Source: Membranipora membranacea (taxonomy: Eukaryota > Bryozoa > Gymnolaemata > Cheilostomatida > Membraniporidae). From it: DNA of 64,000 nt. Numbering within the stretch: position 1 is the stretch's first letter; each line of letters begins with the position of its first letter. A model generated the notes under the pieces. That model searched no databases, had not been told where the DNA came from, and worked only from the letters and a program-made list of their open reading frames with translations. Below are positions 25,951 to 35,599 of this stretch, one piece after another. The translations under genes were made by a program, and so were the position numbers. The stretch spans positions 28,458,001 to 28,522,000 of the forward strand of contig OU612068.1 of assembly GCA_914767715.1 (NCBI GenBank), given 5' to 3'.

Positions 25951-26554
25951 ACCGTAATCCCTCACCTATAGATCGCGCGATAAGTGAAGGCGGCTGTAAG
26001 AGAGTAGCATATAGACGCGACTATCATTTGAAGCATTTTTATATTCAGCTTGGACAAAAACCCATTGCAATCACCGAAGCTGAATAGCTCAGTGGTAAAG
26101 TGTGCGACTTGTAATCATGAAGTTGTGAGTTCAAAACCCACTGATGGCAGCTTTTTCACCAAAACTACTCATTTGTAGTGAGTGAACGTGTGCCACAAAA
26201 TTCAAATTTTTCAACAATTAGCACATCATATCTCTCTCACAGTCTTTCAAAATAAATAAAACATGCCAAGAACCTCATACACCATTCAGCAGAAACTGGA
26301 AGTATTGAGAACAGTTGAAAAGAATAACAACCTTGACAAGACTGCAAGGGAATTGAACATTAATAGACGCTTGATTCGAAGATGGAGAGCTTCCAAACAT
26401 CAACTACTGATATGATTCACTTATAAGACACGGTGTCTTATAGCTGTGGGGTGTCTTATAGCTGTGGGGTGTCTTATAATTGGAGCATTTTTATTTTTTC
26501 TTAGGGGTGTGATTCACTTATAAGTCCGGTGACTTATAGGTGAGGTTTTACGGT
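25951..26554. mobile_element. pogo/Tigger-like non-autonomous DNA element inside the LINE
   Basis: The left end TACCGTAATCCCTCACCTAT and the right end CTATAGGTGAGGTTTTACGGTA-type sequence are inverted repeats with 2-3 mismatches. Removing the element plus one TA rejoins the LINE endonuclease in frame as EYTRCF, so it is flanked by a TA duplication, as for Tc1/mariner/pogo elements. Inside at 26,264-26,416 is a 50-codon frame with SYTIQQKLEVLRTVEKNN and TARELNINRRLIRRWRAS, a CENP-B/pogo-type N-terminal helix-turn-helix. No DDE catalytic domain follows. Confidence 0.8.
26078..26156 (+). ncRNA. tRNA-like Pol III unit (degenerate tRNA-Thr(TGT)-like)
   Basis: A perfect A box TAGCTCAGTGG (26,085-26,095), an anticodon-loop-like CTTGTAA, a B-box-like GAGTTCAAAACCC and a TTTTT terminator at 26,152-26,156 follow in order. 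AGCTG/CAGCT can form part of the acceptor stem, but two acceptor pairs, one T-stem pair and one anticodon-stem pair are mismatched, and four extra bases sit before the 3' acceptor strand. It is more likely a tRNA pseudogene or SINE head than a working tRNA. Confidence 0.55.
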
Positions 26555-27125
26555 AGTATACTCTCTAACGAGCTGTTCACATTGATGAAGTCTCATAAGG
26601 GTTTCAAGATTTTCTTTAGCTTGTGAATTACCGGACCAGTCAATGTTAAAATTTAAATCACCTATAATTACAGTTGGCTTTCGTAAATTGTGAGCATCCA
26701 ATAGCTTTTAAAAATTACAGGAAACATTGGTGCTTGCAACACAAGGTGGATTGTAAACAAGGACCAAACAAAAACTAGACTCAACGATAACAATTTCGAT
26801 GCATAGAACTTCGGTCCCACCACATGAAGTCAAATCAACTTTTTCGAATTTTATGTTTTGTTTAACATAAACAGCCAGCCCGCCACCACGCGAAGTCAAA
26901 CCCATATCCTTACGAATCAATACATAACCAGGTAGTTGAAAATTGTTGTCATAATGAGAGCCATTAAACCAAGTTTCTGAAAAACAGATTATGTCATTAT
27001 TGACCAAATCAGGAGTTAGTCTGAACTCATCAAAATGTTTAGGCAAAGATCTTATATTTAGATGGACAATACTTAACATTCAGAATGATGCGACCATCTG
27101 GTAACAAGCTTTTCGAAGGTTTGGG

Positions 27126-27790
27126 CTAGCCGGATGTGCTCTGTTGTTTGCGAGGTCTTAGCATAGGTGCTGACTGATTGGTTTCAGACGTAGAGTTCTC
27201 CTGAAGATTGTCGAGATCATTTACACAAGTGATTAGGATGCAGTTGGCTCTTTCATTATACTGCACATATACGTTCATATCCTGAGTCCATACAAACTTG
27301 TAGCCAAGCTCTTTCACTTTATCTTTAGTCTTGAAATACAGCTCAGACTGAGATTTAGTGAGGTGTTCATGTATGTAGATCTTACCGCTGCTGCCGAGTC
27401 CAAGTTGGTCATGGGTCACTTTCTTCTTTGTGCGACTTGCATACATTAGTTTTTTCATACAACGTCTGGTAAATTTGACGTAAATCCTGGGTGTTATCTT
27501 TCCCTGCTTCTCTCTCCTAACCGGCATACAATACACAGTGCTGATATCTGATAGTGACATTTCCATATCCATTGCTGTAGCTATGCTTAATACAATATCC
27601 TCCACATTCTCATTTGATGATACAGGTACGTTGTGTATCTCTAGACTATCTCCACTGTCATATCTCTCCATCATATCGAGTCGCCGTCTCAACTCGCCAT
27701 ATCTCCTTCCAGCTGCTGAACTTTGGTCTCCAACACTCCACTCCTGCCTTCAAGAAAATAATCATCCAAGTGATCCGATGTTTTAGATTT
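27126..27790 (-). pseudogene. LINE ORF1 remnant with coiled coil and baculovirus FP-like domain
   Basis: The open frame 27,692-27,126 (starting at TTG, not ATG) begins ELRRRLDMMERY and continues with SLEIHNVP, a NENVEDIVLSIA segment, RIYVKFTRRCMKKLM, GKIYIHEHLTKSQSELYF and YKFVWTQDMNVYV. These resemble the FP25K/FP C-terminal domain found in ORF1 proteins of jockey/Daphne-type LINEs. Upstream, one frame over, is GVLETKVQQLEGDMA, which continues the heptad pattern into ELRRRLDMM. A one-base frameshift near 27,697 therefore splits a coiled coil from the RNA-binding part. Confidence 0.7.
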
Positions 27791-28039
27791 TCAAACACTT
27801 GGCTTCTTCCTATGGTTGCAGTGGGAGTATAGAATTTTGTTTTTTTTACACAGACAAATAATGACTAAATTTGTCACAGACTCTCAGTCTTAACTCGGTA
27901 TTGGATACTTATCACTTATATATTACTTCTGCTTCTTGTAAGCCCTCCGTGAATTCTCGCATCATAAATATTTATTCAGGTTAAATCATTTAGCATCAAT
28001 ATAAAAAACCTGATATTTTTTTTTCAGCCTGAGTAAGCC

Positions 28040-29647
28040 ATGCCAAAGAAATTTAAAGGAGAAAATTCTAAGGCAGTTGAAGCAAAAGCCCGCAAAGCGG
28101 CAGTTGTGCATGCTGCAGCAGATGCTAAGCAGAAGGCAGCAGAAGATGCATTGTGGGAAGATGATGACAAGCAAAACGCCAGAAAAGCCCAAAGAAAGGT
28201 ATGTGATACTGATCGTCTCCATGTTCAAGGGGTACACTAGTACACAACATAGATGTCTAAAAAGGTATCTTGCATTCATCGCGCTTAATATGGCTTGCAA
28301 CTGATTACTCCTCAAGCAATTTGTGTGTTCCATGCTCAGGTAGGGAGAACAACAACTAGCCTTTCAATCTGGCATAGATCAGAAGATATCATTCTTAATG
28401 TACTGCTGTGAGTTGATAAAATCGACAGAATATTGTGCCATATGATTCCCCAGCAAATCAACTGCTATGGGATGAATACTTGGTTATATAATCTGCAGTA
28501 TCTGGGTCCATTAAGTTAGAGCTGTAGAATACGATTGACTGTTATCAACAAAACATAATTATGAAGATGTGACCAGTTCAGTTTATTGAGTAGTTGAGTC
28601 ATGGATGAACAAGTTCCAATTAACCATTATGATGATTTGGATACCCAGCGAATTAACCATAAGTTGTTACATGATCACAAACAGGATGATAAGGAGAAGA
28701 AAAGGTTAGAGCAGTTGGAACGCAAAAAAGAACTGGCCAAGCTACACGATGAGGAACAGGAGTCTATCAAATCTACCAAAGCTAAAACTCCCTCAGCAAA
28801 ACTTACCCGACATCAAATCGAAACTCACAGGCGTACAGTGGAGGCTGCCGCAGGTTTGTCGATAAACATAATATATATTTTAGCCTTACATTGACAAAAA
28901 ACAGCAACACAACATAGCGTAATAGGCTTCTTACCTACTATACTATACTGTACTGTACTGTACTGTACTGTACTGTAATGTACTGTACTATACTATACTC
29001 TAAGAATTGCTTGCGGTTTAGTCTAGCTGCTGTGCTCACCAAAATTACAGTGAAAACCAACATTATTTTCCTTTATACTCACCACCTGTCATGTCTTCTG
29101 TTGCTCAGCAGCCGCTGAAGGAACCGCTGATACATCAATAACAGTAACTGATGGAGAGCCACTAGAGGAGAATCTCAACAAACTTGATATTGATGGAGGA
29201 GCCAGAACTGTTGATGAAGCCATTGGTGTTCTTAGGTAAGGAGAAATATCATTTTTCATGGACAATTCAAGTTTATTTTTAGCTTGTTTTCCTTGCTTCT
29301 CACCACTAACCACTGAAGAACGGATTTTGAAGTTATTGGCTGTCAATTTTTATCAGTGATTATTGCTGTTAAACTGCAATTTGTTGCATATACATGAGGA
29401 ACGAGAACTATCAATTTCTGATTGCATTACAGTGAATCAATATTTAACTTACAGTGACCAACCAAAGAAAGTTGACATGAACCCAGAAAAGAGGATGAAA
29501 GCTGCGTATACTGACTTTGAAGCTACAAGACTGCCGCAGCTCAAAGCTGAAAACCAAAATCTGAGACTGTCTCAGCTCAAACAAATGCTGAAAAAGGAGT
29601 GGCAGAAATCGCCAGATAACCCTCTGAATGCTCGCCTACTGAAATGA
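28040..29647 (+). CDS. CCDC124: Coiled-coil domain-containing protein 124 (ribosome-associated)
   Basis: Exons 28040-28198, 28685-28853, 29109-29235 and 29455-29647 join in phase to 215 residues, close to the human length. MPKKFKGEN at the start, KEKKRLEQLERKK in the middle and RLSQLKQMLKKEWQKSPDNP at the end are family hallmarks. CCDC124 (yeast Lso2 homologue) binds hibernating ribosomes near the decoding and GTPase centre and helps restart them; it is also reported at midbodies. The first half is a highly charged helix. An acceptor (TTTTTTCAG at about 28,027) lies 13 bases before the ATG, so a 5' UTR intron is likely. A minus-strand LINE ends only about 200 bp upstream, so the promoter may be partly transposon-derived or further upstream. 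Confidence 0.95.
28938..28999 (+). repeat. 5-bp microsatellite (TACTG/TACTA)n
   Basis: About twelve units of TACTG with TACTA variants at both ends, in CCDC124 intron 2. Confidence 0.9.
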
Positions 29648-29760
29648 TGACGTGGATCTGCCTGATGACGAATGTCCAAAATCTGTGACAGCTTTGCTTG
29701 TATCAGCCCAGCACTTAAGTTCATTGTTACTAAACAGTTAAGCTTCGAGTTAATACCCAT

Positions 29761-29766
29761 AATAAA
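29761..29766 (+). promoter_or_regulatory. CCDC124 polyadenylation signal
   Basis: AATAAA about 115 bp after the stop codon on the coding strand. Confidence 0.6.
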
Positions 29767-30711
29767 ATGAACCACCCATTGAATACTTGACAACTGTGTC
29801 TACCCAAGCTCTTTGTTCATTCTAGTGAGTGAGTGAGTGTTGTTGAAAAGTAGCCAACATACAACTGTTACTGATTACATTTTCTAAGATGTAACATATA
29901 TGTCGCAATGATGTGGCTATTGGGTCCAACCTTAAATTATCAGTTTTTTTTCTGTTGATTTATAGATAATGATAACATGAGAAATGATGATAGCAAACAT
30001 CCCATGAATTTGTTGATATATTAAATCTTATACCGTCTTGTCAATTGGTAGTGCTGTGATCGATGTTGTTGGAGCTTTGTAGAAACCATCAAATAAAGAG
30101 CAATGGTGGTGAAAGGCGTTCTGTTCATTCTTCTTTTGCCTGCAAGTGATAGTAATAGTATTTGTCCTCGGCCATCTTACAGGTATTAAGTGATGAGGAT
30201 CTTGGAAAAGAAAAGCCTGATAACTCCACATTATTATAATTGTTAAGTTCAAACATGACACGCTTGTTCTTTTTACTGCTGATATTCACTTGCTTCGCAT
30301 AAACTTTTGAGACGTGTTCATATATAAATAGAAATTACTTTAAAAACTCAGAAGCTATAATAATATGCATTTCTTTTCTTGCAAATGCATTTTGAACCTC
30401 AACCTTATCGCAGTATCTCTCGTGATCAGTGATCAGGCTCATTTAGACCAAAAGCAGAGGAAACTCAAACAGTCACAGAAAAAACTATTTAAATGATATG
30501 AAAAATTTGCTGATTGATTTTATGCTGACACACTGTTATTCACAAATTTACATAATATACCATAGATTGATTATATGAATGAATGTATTATATGTACAGG
30601 TTACATCAGCCTTGCTACAAGTAAGGCTACATTTCCATAAAATTATTCATTACAGGAACTCTTATGACCATCCGACAATGTATCACGATGATCATTGAGA
30701 TCTCATATCAT

Positions 30712-33700
30712 CTAGAATTTCTGCTTGATCTTCTTCAGAATGTTACTTTGTTCCAAAGCAGCCCTTCTTTTCCTCTGCAAAAAAACAAACAAACAAAAAT
30801 GATTTGGGTCAGAAGTCATGTAAAACACACTCAAGTCAGAGCTCTGAAGGGTTCAACTGTCTTTCTTTTATATATATATATATATATACGCACTACATCA
30901 ATATTTTTTCCAATGTACTTCACTTCAAAATCCTTACATTGGGTGTTGCACCACCAGTTAGATCAATGGATTCAGAAATCTTTCTCTCCAAAGTTGGGTG
31001 AGACATAGTGGGTACAACAGGGGTGGATGTAGAGGCAGCAGGCACAGGGGTCGATGTCACCACTGTTGATGAGAGCAGGGGAGAATCTTTCTTAATACCA
31101 GCATCTAAAGTGTTACCCGTCAAAATCGCTGGTATCTCTATTTTCTAAGGACAAAGAAATAAAATGGAATAAGTTGTGAACCACGCTACATCAATATACA
31201 GCATAAACAACTGAACATGTTTTACACTCCTGGCTAAGCAGTGATATCTTCCGAAATGGCAGTGGAGGGAAAGAGATGACGTCTCTGTTGACAAGTAACT
31301 GTGATATAAATGTCCCTTTTATTGTGTCAAAGTTGACAAATAAAAGGGTTTTTCCTACATTCAAAGTAGCTAAGAAGGGATATATTCATGTTGTATGGTG
31401 ACAGTCTAGATGAGATTACTATTAATCGGTGCCACTCACTCTGTCTGGTGCTAAGGTCTCCAATCTGTGTTTCTGAGTTTGCAGCTCATATTCACAGTTT
31501 GCTAGAGCCAGCTTCAGTTCATACAGCAATACAATATCCTGTCTGAGATCATTGTAACTAGTGATAACATCGTCTGTCGGTATGGGATTCTGCTCAATGC
31601 CAAGCTCTCCTAACACATGCTCTATGGCTTTGACCTTCTTTTGTCCCACAGAGTTGGGTAACTTCAACTAAATAAAAGAAAACATCCGTTAATTATCATC
31701 AGAATGGATAGCAAACAATAAAATACTAATTTGTAAGTTGTCTTCTTCAGGTTCACAAAGTGAAGACAGTTAAAAGTATGTGGCTAGCCATCGTCTCCAT
31801 TGATATGAGAGAGTTGTGGTTAGGGGGACAAAATTATCCTTGTAAACATTATTACTTGAACCTATTACTAGTAATATAAATGATAACTCACCCTCTGACT
31901 GCGCAGAGTGACTCCAGCTTGTTTGTTCTCAACAAATCTGATGCCTGCTGTATCAGGATTGACTGACTGTAACAATTAAACAACAACATAGTATTTAGAC
32001 TCAATAATTATGATATCTCATGAGCGCCGTTCATGTGAATCAATGCCGATCACATCCTTGCCATAAAAAGTGTATTATAAGCATAGACCATAGACTTAAT
32101 ATAAACCTAGACAGGACACTTTATGGAGCATTCGCATTAAGGCATTCAATTGTGGGCGACGAAACGACATTGGAAAGTGTAGAAGCAATGATGCTATCAT
32201 TGATTTACTGTCCAAAATCCTGGTTTTTTGTCGATAACTCAATCAATTTTGATTGGATGTTGAGTTTGAAAATGACAATAGATTTAGCAGCTTGTCCTGA
32301 ACAGTTTGATAATTTTTTTCGAAGAAGAAATAGCATCAAGGATGCTGCTGATTGTAGAAGAAATTTTCAAATTCAAAATCCAATCAAATCTGATCGAGTT
32401 ATGAACAAAAAACCTGGATTATGGACAGCAAATCAATGATAGCATCATTGCTTCTACACCTTCCAATGACATTACGTCGCCCCCACAATTAAGTGCCTCA
32501 CCTCAGCTGTATATGGTGTCCTGTCTAGGTTTATTATTAAGTCTATGGCATAGACCTAATAATTATTGAGTCTATGATAACGAGCGTTTATTTGTAAGGT
32601 GTCTGTACAATATTTATTCTTCTTACTGTTGAGTCACGTTTAGAGAATCCGCCATGATGTTTCTTCTTATGTCCGATTCCAGGAGCATTGCTGTGTTTTC
32701 TCTCCACCTTCTTGTGCTCACTGCTGCCTTGTGTCTCGGCAGCAGTGATAAGCTTCTGTAAATCAGCTGTTTTCTTCTCTCTCTCTTTTTTACGAGTTTC
32801 AATCTTCTTCAGCTCAGCTATTAACTCCTGCTCTTCATCAACCTGTCAAGAGATAAAATGTCAAACAAATCTATCAGACTACCAATCTATTCTCTCCCTT
32901 TTTCAGTCGATTCACTGAGTCTGCACAAACCATCTATGCCTTTGCTATTAAAACATGGCATATGCTCTGTTGTATTTTTCATATAGCTAATATTGACAGA
33001 CAAATTTCAAAACAGCAAGTAGTTATAGTGGAGCAAATGGCGGTTTTAACAAGTGGACACAACATAGAGAATATCAATAGTTATTGATAGTTGAGTAGAC
33101 ACAGACCTGTTCTTCAGTTCTGACATACAGATTGACAAGCTGCTGTTTTCTCCTTCTCTCATGGTCGCCATCAAACACTCGTATTCTGGGCTCCTGGCCA
33201 GGAGGTGCTCTGATCTATAACACATCAAATTATATCTGATATCAAAACGATATGGAATTGTCTTCTATAGCAGCCATGACTTAATCATATGTGGCTTTAT
33301 CAGGGGTTTCCATACACACGAATTTGAGTAAATATTTTGTAGTAGCAGCTGTGTATGTAGTAGGTAATGGTATGTGTACAAACAGTATGAGATTTCATTC
33401 TCACATAAAATGTGTGAAAAAGTCAGATTGAACATTCATCCATTTAGAAAATTGCTCATATTTAAGAAACATAAAAGAGTACAACAATTTTGTAAGAGCG
33501 TTAGTTCAAAATAACAACCTTGAGTAATGTGTTTGCTATGTTATAATATCGCTCCTTGATATCCTCCACTGTTCGTTCTTGGAACTTGTCTCTATTCCAG
33601 CGATCCTGCATCACCACAAATCTGAGGTCGAATCTTTTAGCCAGGATCATAAGATGATCGGTCTCAGCTCTAGACCAGCCATCTCCTGACAGATGAAGCT

Positions 33701-35056
33701 GGTACTCGGCGTCCGTGTAAGTCATCACCTCAGCAGACTACATGTAGAAACATATAAATATATCATTGACGGCTGAAATTCAACAGCACTGTTGACGGGA
33801 CAACCAAATACTTTGTTGTCCTCAATTCCTGTATTTCAACCAACAACAGTAATAGTGGTATGGGAATGCCATCCTTTTCAACAAGTGATTTTGATGTCTT
33901 TGATTTGTAGTATGTTGAGTCTCAAGTTAGTCGTACTTACTTTATTGAATGCAGCAAATGGATAGTCTTTTCCTTCATCAGCATTTCTACGCCAGTGATG
34001 GAATATAGCACCGTCCTATAAATTATAATGTGAAATAATCCAATACATGGGTAATGAGATGTACAACATGTCTCAGCATACTTGAGTAAATGTTATTTTA
34101 CATATCACATTCTTTTCTAGCTGAAGATTACAACAGGATTTTCTGTCAGAAAGGGAAATGTGGTGATACTGGGACAACTCCGGAGAGATATGTCATGTCA
34201 GGACCAACAAAGGTGATGATGAGATAAGACTTACCTTTCTTGCAGGGTTTTGAAATGGCATCCATGACCAAGGTCTGACTTTGCTACTAAACTTAGCTTT
34301 CATAGCCTTATATCCTTTAGTAGTTTCAGTTGGTACAACAGGTGGAGCATCCCTACAAATAACCAGTCATTGCTTTCAAACTTTCTGCAACGTTACAATA
34401 AACTACTTGAGTTTGGGCCAGTGAATGGGAGATATATATTAAAGCTTTAGTTGCGTCTCCCCATATTTGGTATCATATTGAAGGTCTCAGTCTAACTAAG
34501 AGCACCATGGCAACCTTTTGAATAGCCCATGGACACAGTTTAAACCATTAGCTGTACTAAAAATTAAAACTTTTCTCAACTTTTCTTAACCACTAAGGTT
34601 GTCCCCTCTTAATAAAGAGTACAACTAGATAGATTGCTAACCACACAGATGAAACTTCACCAGAATTGTTTTTTGATTTCTCGCAATCACAAAAACTCAC
34701 ATGCTATCTGTCCACAGAAGCCCCCACAGCTCTCTATGCATACCTTCTGGCTTCTTTATATCCATCTTCTTTGGCTTTTTCTATCGAGAAAAAAACATCA
34801 ATTCACAAGCCTTATATAACATATCAATATTTATTTTAAATAAACCCCTGCTTCCAGAAAGTCAATACATTAATCCTAGTAGCACATTTTTATTAAAAGT
34901 GAGGGGCCTCGAGATCAAATAAGTTATCACCAATCCTCATCACTGGCTCTCACAGGTACTCACAGATTTTCTGGATGAATCCGTGAGTAAACCACCTCTC
35001 TTGGTTTCAGCTCCAGACATCTCAAGGATGTCCATGACATCACTACTCTGGTTCAT
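30712..35056 (-). CDS. DMAP1: DNA methyltransferase 1-associated protein 1
   Basis: Eleven exons in phase: 34964-35056, 34701-34780, 34235-34352, 33941-34015, 33519-33737, 33107-33214, 32627-32842, 31892-31966, 31440-31667, 30938-31144, 30712-30774; 493 residues plus stop. Hallmarks are DVMDILEMSG near the N-terminus, KPEGMHREL, WMPFQNPARK, FHHWRR and a SANT/Myb domain at about residues 125-190 (WSRAETDHLMILAKRFDLRF). They continue with DGDHERRRKQQLVNLY, LKLPNSVGQKKVKAIE, LLYELKLALANCEYELQ and the C-terminal RKRRAALEQSNILKKIKQKF. DMAP1 is a subunit of the NuA4/TIP60 and SRCAP chromatin complexes in the nucleus. It is tail-to-tail with CCDC124. Intron 7 contains the foldback element at 31,996-32,573. 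Confidence 0.95.
31996..32573. mobile_element. Foldback/MITE element in DMAP1 intron 7
   Basis: Outer repeats TAGACTCAATAATTAT (left) and its complement (about 32,555-32,570) enclose a second inverted pair built on CATAGACTTAATA and AAACCTAGACAGGACAC. Inside these, arms such as GTAGAAGCAATGATGCTATC (left, about 32,180) and its complement (about 32,430) continue, so most of the 578 bp can fold back. The open frame at 32,020-32,439 is one arm read across the loop and is not a gene. Confidence 0.8.
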
Positions 35057-35204
35057 GTTTGCAGATGGCTGGGGTTACTATCCACCTACAAAATGTAAAA
35101 CTGTTGGTAATATAAGATGATCACATCACTAACTTCAGGATGAATGGTGAAAAGTTTTGGCATGATTTAGAGGCCAAAATTACAGCGCAAACTTGCACTC
35201 AGCT

Positions 35205-35295
35205 TTCATTAAACCTGGAGGCACAACAAAGCCCAGTAGGCCTTGATTTGAGCCAAGGACCGCGCCTTAACCGCCTGAGCTATAACCTCTAATAA
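35205..35295 (-). repeat. tRNA-like (SINE head) remnant
   Basis: The minus strand carries TAGCTCAGGCGG (A box, rc of 35,271-35,282) followed by GTTAAGGCGCGGTCC, like a tRNA-Leu D arm. A weak B box GGCTCAAATCA follows. The rest of the cloverleaf is not convincing. Confidence 0.45.
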
Positions 35296-35599
35296 GTTAT
35301 CAAAGGTTCATTCAGGATCCTGGATTAACAGGCAGTATGTGCTATGCCAAAGGTCTTATCGGTTGGCCTGGCCATAGGGAATATATGGCAGGCATCATGA
35401 GGGTCTCAGGCGTGTCAGTCACAGTGGAATCTGTTGTTGTGTTACAGACAAAGTATACTTTGCCTACCTCAGTATTATGTCCACAATCTCTCTTCCTCTG
35501 GGTCAGTTATATAGGATAAAGTGAACATTCTAGCTCGATTTGTGAATGCTACTATAGGTAGTAGTGTAGTAGGCAGGTAGGCCAGGCCCAGGCCAGGCA

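Larger units (their letters stand above)
24011..27079 (-). pseudogene. LINE ORF2 remnant: endonuclease plus reverse transcriptase
   Basis: The ORF2 reading frame is split into pieces at 27,079-26,708, 26,700-26,556, 25,965-25,612, 25,578-25,306, 25,300-25,070, 24,942-24,616 and 24,583-24,011. The break near 26,705 is a frameshift within the endonuclease. That at 25,951-26,554 is an insertion whose removal restores the frame. Others are stops or small indels in the linker and RT. Such proteins nick target DNA and prime reverse transcription; this copy cannot make a full-length product. Confidence 0.8.
23640..27840 (-). mobile_element. Non-LTR retrotransposon (CR1/jockey-like LINE), inactive, interrupted
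   Basis: Order on the minus strand: ORF1 (27,690 downward), apurinic endonuclease (27,079-25,612), reverse transcriptase (about 24,950-24,011) and a C-terminal segment (23,927-23,652). Endonuclease landmarks are LNIRSLPKHFDEF, CFSETW, VIIGDLNFNIDW and ISDHFAIQ. RT landmarks are NNYRPISLLPILSKVLEKII, ALDIRKAFDCVNHEIL, VPQGSVLGPLLLIMFINDL and YADD. The coding frame is broken many times and by the inserted element at 25,951-26,554. The catalytic YADD is intact. The clade label rests on domain order and RT wording, not on a phylogeny. Confidence 0.85.

Noticed and set aside
26078-26152. Functional tRNA-Thr gene
   Set aside because: Mismatches in three stems and four extra bases before the acceptor strand; better as a tRNA-like unit.
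32020-32439. 139-codon open frame on the plus strand
   Set aside because: It spans both arms of the foldback element within a DMAP1 intron; no domain and no splice context.
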